DNA of 64,000 nt from Viola odorata (taxonomy: Eukaryota; Streptophyta; Magnoliopsida; Malpighiales; Violaceae), in assembly GCA_963691705.1 (NCBI GenBank), contig OY829541.1, positions 48,194,377-48,258,376 of the forward strand. The letters run 5' to 3'. Shown here piece by piece: positions 1-10,855 of the stretch. The first letter of the stretch is position 1. Each line of letters begins with the position of its first letter. A program made the position numbers and the translations under genes. Below the pieces are notes generated by a model. The model was not told where the DNA came from, ran no database searches, and saw only the letters and a program-made list of their open reading frames with translations.

Positions 1-525
1 AATTAAAGTATCTATTTAATTAATTAAACTAAATAAATAGAAGGTCGCAGCCTTGCTTAAAAGGGTCAGTCAACGCGTGTCAACTCCAGGATAGGCGAAA
101 CGGACAGAAGTCGTTATCAACAAAAGGGCAGATAGGTGTGACGCGGAAAGGAAACAGCAATCGGCATGCGCGACAGATGATAGAATCGGCAACGGCTAAG
201 TGAAACGGATAAGTGCCGTTTTGACCCAAACGGTAAGTGCCGATTGTGTGAATCGGACAGATACCGTTTCGATGAAAACGGTCAAGTGCCGTTTGCGTGA
301 ATCGGCTCCATGCCGTTTCTATCAGACAGAACATCGGTCAAGCCGAAAGTGAGAAGATTCACCACTCTTGTTGTCTTCTCTCTCAGTGTAGCTTTCTCAC
401 TTGTCATCTCAGATTCCAGCTCTTTGTGAATGAGAGATGACAATCGGTCTTGAAGCTTTTGAGCCCTGGCTCGAGTCATTGGGCCAGCTGGCGGTAAAGG
501 CACCTGGATGCGTGGATTCGCATCA
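1..525 (-). repeat. 3' LTR of the gypsy element, partial (outer part missing)
   Basis: This stretch matches 6774-7274 almost base for base. I count six substitutions, all transitions, plus one 24-bp length difference. The repeat stops at 525 in ...GCATCA, exactly at the polypurine tract. By comparison with the full right LTR, about 490 bp of this LTR lie left of the window. The last about 80 codons of the integrase frame are encoded here and end at 282-284. Confidence 0.93.
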
Positions 526-884
526 TTCCCTCCCCCTTCGGAAGGATTCGCCCTCGAATCCGAATCGGCATCAGCAGCAAGTCCATACTCGTCATCTGTA
601 TCAAATAGGACTAAGTCAGAAACATTAAAAGTAGAGCTAACGACACCATACTCACTCGGCAAAGCCAGTTTGTAGGCATTGTTGTTGATCTTCTCAACAA
701 TCTGGAACGGTCCGTCTCCTCTAGGAGATAGCTGGCCGCGGCGTTGGTCAGGAAAATGCTCCTTGCGCATATGCAACCAGACCCAATCGCCCACCTGGAA
801 CGTCACTAGCCGTCGGCCATCGTTCCGTTTCTGCATCAGCTTCTCATTCATTCGCTCAATGTTCTGTTTTGCCTTAGCATGTAA
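282..884 (-). pseudogene. Integrase C-terminal region, running into the LTR
   Basis: Same frame again, to the natural end at 282-284. It includes the integrase GPY/F-type module (GDGPFQIVEKINNNAYKLALP) and a STFNVSDLVLFD stretch. From position 525 onward it is encoded by the LTR, beginning with an NPRIQVPLPPAGPMTRARAQ segment. I see no aromatic-cage chromodomain. A CRM-type chromodomain-related C-terminus is possible, since in that clade it also overlaps the LTR, but this is inference. Confidence 0.85.
526..541 (-). other. Polypurine tract of the gypsy element
   Basis: Read on the minus strand this is CCGAAGGGGGAGGGAA, directly followed by the LTR start TGATGCG. Its position next to the LTR and its purine content identify it as the plus-strand priming site. 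Confidence 0.85.
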
Positions 885-2084
885 TTACCTGACAAAATCA
901 GCCTTCTGTGCACCATCTAAGCTTACAACATCACTCAACGGTAAAGGAGTTAAATCCAAAACAGTTCTAGGATTAAATCCATACACAAGTTCAAACGGTG
1001 AGTAATGAGTAGTAGAATGAACAACACGGTTGTAAGCAAATTCAATAAACGGTAAATGATCAACCCAAGTAGAAACATGCTTACGAACTAACGTGCGTAA
1101 AAGTGAACCAAGTGTACGATTCACAACCTTAGTTTGACCATCCGTTTGTGGGTGATAAGAAGTGGAATATAATAATCGGGTACCAAGCTTGTTCCATAAA
1201 ATACGCCAAAAATGACTAAGGAACTTAGTATCTCTATCACTCACAATAGTCAAAGGAACACCATGCAATCGGACTACTTCACGAAAGAATAAATCAGCTA
1301 TCTGAGTAGCATCACAAGTAGTCGAACATGCAATAAAATGGGACATTTTTGAAAATCTGTCCACCACAACAAAGACATTATCCTTGCCGTTCTTAGACCG
1401 AGGTAGGCCAACGACAAAGTCCATGGACAAATCGGTCCAAGGATGAGAAGGAACAGGTAACGGCATACATTCGCCATGACCAGCAGATTTAGACTTGGCT
1501 CTACGACAAATTAAACATCTAGCAATGATGCGCACTACATCACGCTTCATGTGAGGCCAATAAAAGTGATCATGTAACACATCCAAAGTTTTAGTCACGC
1601 CAAAGTGACCCATCAAACCACCACTATGGGCTTCATGCACAAGTAATTCACGAAGAGAACAGTGAGGAATACATAAATGTTTACCTTTAAACAAATAACC
1701 CTCATGCTTATAGAATTTAGAACCAGAAATAGAAACACCATGCAAATAAATGTCACCAAAATCAGAATCGGCAGCATATAGTTCTATAATGTGCGAAAAT
1801 CCAAGCAACTTGGCATTAAGAGAAGTAATTAATGCGTACCTGCGTGATAAAGCATCAGCAACAACATTCTCTTTACCTTGCTTGTATTGAATGTGATAAG
1901 GGAATGCTTCAATAAATTCCATCCAAACGGCATGTTGCCGATTCAGCTTCCCTTGTCCCTTGAGGTATTTCAAGCTCAAATGGTCAGTGTGGATGATGAA
2001 CTCCCTTGGCATCAGGTAATGTTGCCAAGTCTCCAACGCTCGGACAAGAGCATAGAACTCCTTGTCATAGGTCGGGTACCTGAG
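885..2084 (-). pseudogene. RNase H remainder and integrase core of the gypsy polyprotein
   Basis: The frame continues from the stop at 2085. It holds the rest of RNase H ([24 protein letters not shown]), then integrase with the His/Cys zinc-binding region ([13 protein letters not shown]...CLICRRAK) and the DDE core: [21 protein letters not shown] and [16 protein letters not shown]. It ends at a TAA (885-887) after AQKADFVR. The segment is 399 codons long with no frameshift, so the enzyme domains are broken only by stops. Confidence 0.93.
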
Positions 2085-3674
2085 TTAAGCATCCTTGAGC
2101 TTTTCACTGAAAAAGGCAATCGTTTGTTTCTCTTGCATCAGAACGGCACCGATTCCCAACCCGCTGGCATCACACTCTATCTCAAACGCCTTGCTGAAGT
2201 CGGGCAATGCTAGCATGGGAGCGTCACAGAGTCGTTCCTTGAGGGTAGCAAACGCCTCCTCCTGCGGCTGTTCCCACCTGAAAACAACATTCTTCTTTGT
2301 TAAATCATTCAGAGGAACAACGATGGTGCTAAAGTCCTTTACAAATCGCCGATAGAAGCTCGCCAAGCCATGGAACGATCTCACATCGGTAACGGCCTTC
2401 GGCGTCAGCCATTCCCGTATGGCGCGAATCTTTTCTTCATCCACGCTAACACCATCTGCACTCACAATAAAACCAAGAAAACCAACTTGTTCCATTGCGA
2501 ATGAACACTTACTAGGTTTAACATATAGTTTTTGTTCACGAAGTGTTAGAAAAACTTCCCGAAGATGTAAAACATGCTCATCAATTGATTTGCTATAGAT
2601 TAAAATATCATCAAAATAAACTACAACAAATTTGCCAATTAAGTGCCGAAGTACATGGTTCATTAACCTCATAAAGGTGCTAGGAGCATTAGTTAAGCCA
2701 AACGGCATAACCATCCATTCATATAAACCATACTTAGTTTTAAAAGCAGTTTTCCATTCATCCCCTTCTTTCATACGAATTTGGTGGTAGCCACTCATTA
2801 AATCAATTTTTGAAAATAACTTACTACCACTTAATTCATCTAACATATCATCTAATCTAGGAATAGGATGACGATACTTTACAGTGATTTTGTTGACTGC
2901 TCGACAATCAACACACATGCGCCAAGATCCATCTTTCTTTGGAACTAGAATGACTGGAACGGCACATGGAGACAGGTTCTCCCGAACATACCCACGCGCA
3001 AGCAAATCGTCCACTTGCCGTTGCAGTTCTTTGGTTTCCTCTGGATTGGATCGGTAAGCTGGCCGATGTGGGATTGCCGATCCAGGAACAAAGTCGATCT
3101 GATGTTCTATGTCGCGGATCGGAGGTAAGCCAGGCGGCATCTCTTCGGGCAGTACGTCTCCAAATTCCTGCAAGAGAGAAGAAATACAAATCGGAATGGT
3201 ATGTAGCCGTTCCGTTCCATCCGATGTCAAACAATAAGAGCGGAAACGCATTAAAAGAATAGGACGGCTTGCGTCAAAACAATTTTGTTGAAAAATCATA
3301 GCTCTCCTCACTTCGCTCCCTTTGGCATATACACTCAATTTCTTTTTATTTGCCTCTCCTTTTCTCTCAATGCCACTCTCAGCACGCTTACTCTTTTCGT
3401 GCGAATGTTGACACTCTCCCTCTGCATGCTTACTGTTTTCATGCGAATGTTGAAGGCTCACACACTCATTGTTTCTCTCTTTATTGAGCATACGCAAACC
3501 TTCTTCTTCTCTCTCAATCTGTTTTGTAATTTCATATTCAGCATAAGACTTAGCAAGCCATTGCTGATCTTCACATACTTCTACTGATGACAACGGGGCT
3601 AAGGTGAATTTTCGGCCATCCTTCACCAACTTATAGAGATTCCGTTTGCCTTCATGGGTCGCGTCTCTATCAAA
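2085..3674 (-). pseudogene. Reverse transcriptase and start of RNase H of the gypsy polyprotein
   Basis: This segment is in the same frame as the gag segment, between the stop codons at 3675-3677 and 2085-2087. It has a charged, partly repeated linker (two related Gln-His-Ser-rich stretches near 3380-3470). It then carries a full RT domain with [31 protein letters not shown] and the catalytic YFDDILIYS, followed by the start of RNase H ([15 protein letters not shown]). The TAA at 2085-2087 truncates RNase H right after SEKLKDA. All catalytic RT motifs that I can see are intact. Confidence 0.93.
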
Positions 3675-5318
3675 CTACCATGGTCTGCCAAGAATAATAT
3701 GACTTGCTTGCATTGGGACCACATCACAAAGTACTTCATCCTGATATTTCCCGATACGGAAATTGACAAGTACCTGTCGATTTACCTTGACACCGGCTTC
3801 ATCGGTCATCCAGTGAAGTTGATATGGCTTCGGATGTTTTATCGTTGGTAAGTCCAGTTTATCAACCATCATCCAACTCGCGCAATTGGTGCAGCTGCCG
3901 TTGTCAATGATGATGGAACAACCTTTCTTGTCGATTACCCCACGGGTATGGAACAGATTTGTTCGTTGTTCCTCGTCACACACTTCCTCTGTGGCTTGCA
4001 CACTGAGATTCCGACGGACAACTAGCAGATGAACCTGCTCTCCGTTCTGACAGTCACCATCTGAGTCGGCACAACCATCTCCCTCTATTTCCGATTCCCC
4101 CTTATCATCATCGGATTCTTCCTCTCCATTCGGCCTGATGATGAAGACTCTTTTATTTGGGCATTCTGATTTCTTATGCCCTCGGCCGTTGCACTTGAAA
4201 CACACAATGTCTTTAGTGGCGGTCCGATCCACTGGTGGAGTATAAGGCTTTGTGGTAGCCGTTTTGGAAGGAATAACGACACTAGCAGATCCCTTCGAAA
4301 CGGCAGGAACCGTTTTGTCGTCCTTAGTCCAAGACGTCTTCTTCCAAGGCGTTGACCCAGTAGACTTATAGGAACTCCTAGCTTTCCTATGTTTCTCAAT
4401 CTTTTGAGCCATATGAAGCATCTCCTCAAGAGTGTTGTATTGAGTCAGCTCCAATGCATCGGCAATATCTGTATTCAACCCGGCCATGAACCGAGCCATT
4501 GTGACCTCAGGTTCCTCAGTAATCCTTGCTTGAGCTAGAGCAATCTCTATCTCATTAAAATAGGCTCCAACCCCCTTACTTCCTTGCTTCAAAGTTTGAA
4601 GCCGTTGGTGCAGCTCACGGTGAAAGTGTAACGGTACAAACCGTTGTCTCATTGCCTGTTTCATCTCACCCCAAGTAGCAATCGGACCAGCAAGAACAGC
4701 TGTTCTCTTTAGATTGAACTGCTCCCACCAATGACTGGCATATCCACTGAATTCAACTGCTGCGAGCTGAACCTTTTTAATCTCTGAATAATTGTGACAT
4801 AGGAAGATAACATCTACCTTCCGTTCCCAGGTCAGGAAAGCATCAGGGTCGTCAGTACCCTCAAACGGAGGTATCTTCATTTTGATGTTGCTGAGATTAG
4901 CATCTAATCGGTCCTCATCCCGATCTCTTCTACCATCCCGATCATTCCTTCTTCCTCCTCTCGGTCCGTCCCGAGCATATATCCATCCCTCTCCCCCATC
5001 TGGTTCGTCTTCCAGATCAGGTTGTGGAACATGTGGTCCACGTCTAGCAAGTCTCCTGGGTGGGACGTTGCCAAAGTCACGCCGCCGATTCATATCACGT
5101 GGCCGACGGGCGTTGTCATCCTCTTCAGACAGATCGCTCAGACGTCCATCGCGTCGGTCCTCCTCTGCTCTGGGGTTCGGGTTTATAGTGGCTAATGCTT
5201 CAACCCGAGCCATCCTAGCATCGGCAGTCAATTGCCGTTCAGTCATGGTTCTGAGCTGTTCCGTTATGTTAGCCAACATGACCGACAAATCGGGATGTGG
5301 CACTCCTTCTCGAGACAT
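3675..5318 (-). pseudogene. gag and protease part of the gypsy polyprotein
   Basis: This is the first 547 codons of the polyprotein, starting at the ATG at 5316-5318. Residues 1-150 are charged and Arg/Asp-rich. Residues about 150-320 form a retrotransposon gag domain with the SHWWEQF motif. A CCHC zinc knuckle (CFKCNGRGHKKSEC) sits at 373-386, and an aspartic protease active-site region (IIDNGS, where D-S/T-G is usual) near 470. The frame stops at a TAG (3675-3677) just after ILGRPW, a position where related proteins continue without a break into the RT region. The frame is unbroken across the stop, so this is a nonsense change, not a domain boundary. Confidence 0.92.
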
Positions 5319-6268
5319 CTAAAAATCACCTGAAATTCACAACAGAAAATAAAACGTAAAATTGCACTAACCTAGCGCTCCCTCACGTGTTTACTCTCGT
5401 GTTTAACACACTAATAAGCTCACAATTTCTCTCAAAATCTCCTGCAATGTTCAAGCGTTAGTGAGACTCAAGAATCCAAGGGAAAGCTTCCAAGAAGACT
5501 CTCAAAGAAAACCAGCTTCAAACAAAACGGGATACTTGGTATTTGATTAATTGCAAAATCAATCAATTAAACAAATAACAAGTGGAGTAGAAAACAATAT
5601 TAATGAATCAAAGAAAAGCTCTATTTGACTCAAACGGACTCAAATAAAATTAATCTCCAATATAATATTGTACAACTTAAGTTGCATGGGTGAAAGAATA
5701 AACTAAGATTTTGCCTTTAGTGAGTGGAAGACAAAAACAGAGAATATTCCCAACTAAAAGGTAGTGGGTGCGGGACAAGACAAAGTGGAAGGATGGGTTG
5801 CCTTCTACTTTTAGAATAAAGTACAACCACTAAACAAAATGTTTGCGCATGTGATTTCAAAGTTGAACGGATGTCGGATCTAACAACACAAATTGTTTTT
5901 CTTTCTTGCAACTGAAACGGATCAAAGCAACTTTTTGTACTGCTTTCTTGTATAATTTTTTTTTTTTTGAATTCACAAATCCCAGTTCAATGAAACGATC
6001 GTAACTTTTTACTCCGTTATCCGAATCGACTGATTCTTTTTGATTCGGAAACCTCGCAAGCACGACTTTCCAACAAGACCAAAATCACCCAAATCGGACT
6101 TCAACAGCTATACTTTAAAAATCAATTTCGACAACTGACCAGAATTTGCACATAAACGAACCAAGCACAGCAAAGAAATCGGTTTTGAATGGAGTAGAAC
6201 GATATACCGATTTCAACAAAGAAAACTTGAAACAAATAAAGATACTTACCAATCTTTGAACGCCTTAA
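5319..6268 (-). other. Untranslated leader of the gypsy element
   Basis: This is the stretch between the primer binding site and the gag start. It is AT-rich with no long frame on the element strand. Small ORFs (5717-5911 and 5857-6063, minus) have no recognisable family. It probably carries packaging signals, but none can be pinpointed. Confidence 0.6.
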
Positions 6269-6280
6269 GCTCCGCTACCA
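6269..6280 (-). other. Primer binding site
   Basis: On the minus strand, two bases after the LTR end, the sequence reads TGGTAGCGGAGC. It matches the plant initiator-Met tRNA complement (TGGTATCAGAGC) at 10 of 12 positions. Either the primer is tRNA-iMet with two mismatches or another tRNA ending in GCTCCGCTACCA is used. Confidence 0.75.
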
Positions 6281-6381
6281 ACTGATACGATCCTTGTTCC
6301 TTAGGATGCGTAGCACCAATTTTGATCTTTGTTCAAAGATGGATTTCCTGCGGAATAGATAGAATAGATAGAACTCACTTG

Positions 6382-6514
6382 CACAATTAAGACCTGCTGA
6401 ACGCTAAGCAACAGCCAACCAAAATCCGAACAAGAGAGGGTCCTTGTGAATGATAAACTTACACAACTAAGACCTGCTGAACGCTAGGCAACAACCAACC
6501 AAAGTCCGAACAAG
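6382..6514. repeat. Two 53-bp direct repeats inside the LTR
   Basis: Copies at 6382-6434 and 6462-6514 share AAGACCTGCTGAACGCTA and the CCGAACAAG end, differing at about five bases. They lie downstream of the presumed transcription start on the element strand. Confidence 0.85.
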
Positions 6515-6681
6515 AAGATAAACAACAAGTAGGATGCAATTCCAAGATTTACTTGTATACGACTCAAGTATTGCGGACTCAAGAAGAACAAGGTTCAACC
6601 AACTTGAACAAGGGGCGGAGATTGAAGAGAATATCTCAATTTATCAAATAACAGCCCCGTTTCTAAGGAGGCCAAGAGGCT

Positions 6682-6690
6682 CCTTATATA
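6682..6690 (-). promoter_or_regulatory. TATA box of the gypsy LTR
   Basis: The minus strand reads TATATAAGG about 400 bp before the inner LTR end, a normal distance for a U3/R border. Transcription would start near 6655. No experiment supports this; the call rests on motif and position. Confidence 0.5.
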
Positions 6691-7274
6691 ATGGTTACAA
6701 GCAAACCCTAATTCCAAAATAGGAATAATAAATAAAGTAGAACACTTAACTAAAGTAGAACACTTAACTAATTAATTAAAGTATCTATTTAATTAATTAA
6801 ACTAAATAAATAGAAGGTCGCAGCCTTGCTTAAAAGGGTCAGTCAACGCGCGTCAACTCCAGGATAGGCGAAACGGACAGAAGCCGTTATCAACAAAAGG
6901 GCAGATAGGTGTGACGCGGAAAGGAAACAGCAATCGGCATGCGCGACAGATGATGGAATCGGCAACGGCTAAGTGAAACGGATAAGTGCCGATTGTGTGA
7001 ATCGGACAGATACCATTTCGATGAAAACGGTCAAGTGCCGTTTGCGTGAATCGGCTCCATGTCGTTTCTATCAGACAGAACATCGGTCAAGCCGAAAGTG
7101 AGAAGATTCACCACTCTTGTTGTCTTCTCTCTCAATGTAGCTTTCTCACTTGTCATCTCAGATTCCAGCTCTTTGTGAATGAGAGATGACAATCGGTCTT
7201 GAAGCTTTTGAGCCCTGGCTCGAGTCATTGGGCCAGCTGGCGGTAAAGGCACCTGGATGCGTGGATTCGCATCA

Positions 7275-8010
7275 AGAAGGAAGCGACTCGACACTCACGT
7301 CTAACGCAGGCCTTCATATCGACTCTGCACGCCATATGACGGATATGAACGCTGATTTTCAGTTGAAGAAGTTTATCTAACCAGCCTTGTTCGCGCTGAG
7401 GAAGAGTCTCCGGTCGACCCCAGACGTTGTCCTTGACGTCTTGGTTAAACCCAGACCGCCACTAGGAACCGGGGTCTTTAGGAAGATCTATCACAAAGAA
7501 CTCTTTCTTCCAAGCATCGACAGAGGACTCAATGTGGAGAAGTTTCCAAGTGAAGGACTTGAGTGAGTCATCATCAAAATGAGGCGATATCGTTATCACT
7601 CCCCGATACTTCATCAGCTTAAAAACTGATTTAAGCAGTAAAAGAGAAGGGGAAGTGATCCCCTTATATTTACAAAGTTCTAAGAAGGCATAAACGCAGC
7701 AATATGCATTCGGGGCTAATTGAACAGGATTCAAATCGCAGGCAATGAGCAACTGTTTTATGAAAGAGTTGATGGGAAGCTGGAAACCGTAACGGAACAT
7801 TTGTGTATACAGAACCCTACGCTTGCCCGTCAAAATGCTATTCAAGCGTACTGTCTCAGAGGCAACGATGGCCTTATACCCCTCAGGGATAACAACATTG
7901 TGAGCGGCTAAATGCTCATTAAGAGCAACCTCAGAGGTGATACTACTAGCTGTAACATCCATCTTTTTCTCATCGGCCGATTTCGACTCAGAGCGGCGAG
8001 TCCTAGCCAT
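7275..8010 (-). pseudogene. Transposase_28-type protein B, interrupted by the gypsy insertion
   Basis: The ATG at 8008-8010 opens a frame with MARTRRSESKSADEKK at its start. The domain follows: LTGKRRVLYTQMFRYGFQLP, LLIACDLNPVQLAPNAYCCVYAFLELCK and SPHFDDDSLKSF. It is related to the protein encoded at 10150-10855. A TAG (7462-7464) follows LPKDPGS, but the same frame then continues with WRSGFNQ, matching WRGGFNQ in the paralogue, and stays open to 7275, where the gypsy LTR begins. So the gene carried a premature stop and was then split, or the reverse order. Its 3' half lies left of the window. Molecular function is unknown; the family is found mainly in plant retroelements. Confidence 0.75.
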
Positions 8011-8726
8011 GGCAAAAGTAAAAAAGTAAAGATAAAGAAGATGACGAAAGAAAAGAGGAGGTACCTTTAGAGAGAAAGCTCTTCGAGAACCTTGAACGGT
8101 GAAAAGAAAATAAGACGGCTAGAAAAAATAAGCAAAAGAAACAAGTATTGGGTTTTATAACCCTAGTAGTCAACGAAATGACGGACGTCGTAGTCGTTGC
8201 GTGAGAGGATCACAAGGAAAAGACTCAAGCAATGAGTACAATTCTAGAGAAACGCGGCAACGCTTCGATTTTGCTAAAATTCTGAAGCACGCTAGCCCTA
8301 GGTGTTACGTGTGCCTAAGTTATCAAGACTTTTCTCCCGCATCAATCAAAAGATCATAAGCATTAAATGCTCTGAAAAGCAGAAAGGATCTCTTGAAATA
8401 AGACAAGAGCGATACTGCACTAAAGGAGATAACGCAGAATGGCGTCAACCAAGCCAGTAACTTCCGGGATAACATGGAAAAGCGAAGCAGAGATTGTTTA
8501 TTATTTAAAAAATGAAATGCAGATATCGTTTTGCGCAGAAAGGCGTTATTACAATACAAGAAAAAGTGAATAAATGGGAAAACCTTCCCAGAGAATCAGG
8601 CTTGACCAGTTGATGGCCGGCACAGATATCGCCGCCACCATTCGCCTACTCCTCCCCGAGAGAGAAAATCTCCCTTGCCTTCGCCTAAATCCTTTATCTT
8701 CTTGGAAGTATAATCAGACAACTTGG
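8011..8726. other. Spacer between the two Transposase_28 genes
   Basis: This holds the presumed 3' end and polyadenylation region of gene A (around 8500-8600 on the minus strand) and the promoter of gene B. No recognisable frame is seen. A short plus-strand ORF opposite gene A is a shadow. Confidence 0.5.
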
Positions 8727-10855
8727 TCAAGTCAACGGCCCCTGGCGATAGAGATCTGTAAAGCCAGCGATACAGGCCTTCATAGTCTTATCTTTCCACC
8801 AAGCTATCCTCGAGGGCACTTTGGCCAAATTCGCATCACGAGACAATATCTCTTCACGAAGGAGAGAGTTCCTTTTGTCGTCCGCCACTAGTTCCGCCTC
8901 CAGTAGCTCCACTTTAGCCTTCCTTTTGGATCTTTCTCGTGCGAGATCAGCGCGACACTCGTTCAACTCTGCCCGGGTACGATCTTGAAGCTTGGACAGC
9001 TCTGTTACCTTCGCCAAAGCGGCATCTAATTGCTCCGTCGAGTCGGGAGAGCGTCGAACCTTGCCGCTCTGATCCTCGAGAAAATAGTTCAGCTCGCGAA
9101 AGCTAGCCAGCATATCGTTCAGGAGGCGTACATGTTGAACATCAGGAGGGCGCTGCAGGAACTCTTCCTTGTCCTTCGAAGAACTGAACATCTGGACCAC
9201 TATGGTCCCTACCGGCTCATCTCGCGATAGCGGATCTGATATCCCTAAAGCGCGAAGCCCGTCAGTACCGAAGGACGACAGATCCAGCTGAAACGCAGCA
9301 TTTACTTGAGGACCTTGAGGGGAAAGGTTGGCGATAAAGGGAGGAGAGCAACTCTTTACGGAATTACCCACGCCTGAGATCGACGAAAGGAATAAGGGCT
9401 GAGGTTTCTTCGGGACAGGATTAGGAGGAACGCTTGGGTTTGAAACCGGCACGGACACGTCCAGAATACAGGAGAAAATTAGAGAATCAGGGCCACCGGA
9501 TGGCAAAGGTGGTTCCACCGCCGCGGAAACCTCATCAGTTTTGGAAAGAACAATGGAAGGTGCCTTGACAACCTCCGCCACTTGCGAGGTACTCGCGATA
9601 GGACAAGTATCGACCTTAGTGGGGGGAACTACGTTAACTTCCTTCAGAGGAGGAATGGGGGGACCAGTTTCTTCTTTCCGATTTTTCTTCTTGAAACGCT
9701 CCGTTTCGGCAGCCATATCTTCACTATTGTCCTCGGATGACTCCGCCACTGGATCGTTTTTCCTCGCCCTGAGCTTCATCCGTTGGGCAAGGGTGGCATG
9801 ACGCAGTTCGGAACCAGTATCCATACTCTCGCTATCGCTGTCAATCGATTCAGTCACAGGACAACTCGAAGGCACTCCCCTACTCCGAAGTGGCAACCAA
9901 TTCTCAAGAAAACGAGAAGATTGGGCGGAAACGTTGCGTGTCGCGACAGTCTTAATCCTCCTTTTTCTCGGTGGGATAATTGGATGGCTGGAAATCTGGG
10001 CGGTGGAGAAGGAGGCAACGTCTGAAGCGGCGTCACGTTCAGAGGAGTATTATTTCCACCAGAAGAACAACCTACCGCGCTGCCCGTCAACGAAATATAT
10101 TAATATAGCAAGTCAAGTGAAGCGATAACGCGGCAAAAGAAAAACTCACCAACGACACATTCTTTCAAGGGTCTGAACCGAGCAAATTCCCGAATGCGGA
10201 AAGGCCCTTCTATCCCTAACAGAGCAGAAACATGGAACACATCGGTGCTGGACAGCACTTCGGGTTTTTTCCAATCGGCACTAACAATCTTTTGATTAAA
10301 GCCTCCGCGCCACCAGCGGGACGGCAGTCGAAGGGTGAAGAAGCCATTCTTCCAGTTATCCACGTTTTCTTCAAAACCTTGGAAGTTCCGCCAGAAAAAG
10401 CGCACGATGTCGTCATTCCATCTAGGAGTGATATCCACCAAGCAGGCGCGACAACTCAACTTGAAAAATGTGCGGAACAGATCAAGGGATGGAGTGAAAA
10501 TACGCTTCATCTCGCATGACCGAAGGAATGCATAAATCCCACACCACGAAGACGGAGTTATTTGAACCGGATTAAGATCGTAGTAGTCTAGCAGCTTCAT
10601 CAGAGAAGTATGAAGTGGGAGATAAAATTCGTAGAGGAACATCTTGAAGTAAACCAGCCGAAACGTTCCCCACATGGCGGCATGGAGCCGAATGTCTTTC
10701 GTAGGGATATACGGGCGACATCCCAAGGGGAAGGTGATACCGTTCTCTTCCAACTCAGCCCTCAAAACTTCATCACAATCAAAAATACTACGAGCTCTCC
10801 TAGCCTCGAGATCTATGGGATTTTCGACTCTTGCAGAAGCTCCAATATGAGACAT
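8727..10855 (-). CDS. Transposase_28-type protein A, two exons, with coiled-coil tail
   Basis: Proposed exons are 10855-10150 and 10021-8727 with a 128-bp intron (donor GTGAGT, acceptor CTTCAG). The splice joins phase 1 to phase 1 and removes all in-frame stops. Exon 1 begins MSHIGASARVEN; an upstream in-frame ATG at 11020 would add a leader-like stretch and is less likely. Exon 1 holds the Transposase_28-like domain (LPLHTSLMKLLDYYDLNPVQ, WCGIYAFLRSCEMKRIFTPS, WRGGFNQK). Exon 2 is Ser/Pro/acidic with basic clusters (PPRKRRIKT, RMKLRARKND), then an about 70-residue coiled coil (RAELNECRADLARERSKRK). The frame is intact over about 667 codons, which suggests recent function or constraint. The reaction or partner is unknown. 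Confidence 0.65.

Larger units (their letters stand above)
1..7274 (-). mobile_element. Ty3/gypsy LTR retrotransposon, minus strand, left end cut by the window
   Basis: The parts in element order are: right-hand 5' LTR (6283-7274), primer binding site (6269-6280), leader, gag-protease-RT-RNase H-integrase frame (5318 down to 282), polypurine tract (526-541) and 3' LTR (525 down past position 1). Both inner LTR edges carry the expected TGAT...ATCA ends. The gene order PR-RT-RH-IN is that of Ty3/gypsy. The integrase frame runs about 80 codons into the 3' LTR, an arrangement known from CRM-type chromoviruses, so that clade is possible, but no classical chromodomain is evident. The five bases after the right LTR (7275-7279, AGAAG) are the predicted target duplication; the matching left copy lies outside the window. 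Confidence 0.93.
6283..7274 (-). repeat. 5' LTR of the gypsy element, complete (992 bp)
   Basis: It starts TGATACGATCC (plus strand) beside the primer binding site and ends ...GATTCGCATCA at 7274, so both ends show the inverted TGAT/ATCA. The inner edge is set by the PBS. The outer edge is set by where similarity to the left LTR stops. It contains a TATA box on the element strand near 6682-6690 and a pair of about 53-bp direct repeats (6382-6434 and 6462-6514). Confidence 0.92.

Noticed and set aside
4882..5322. 146-aa plus-strand frame opposite gag
   Set aside because: It mirrors the Arg/Asp-rich gag N-terminus; its Ser/Arg/Pro composition is a by-product and there is no homology.
7186..7380. 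Plus-strand frame ending MNADFQLKKFI, resembling the WNADxLKKFY end of Tat integrases
   Set aside because: The opposite strand carries the continuing Transposase_28 homology (WRSGFNQ...) through the same bases, and no other integrase sequence precedes it.
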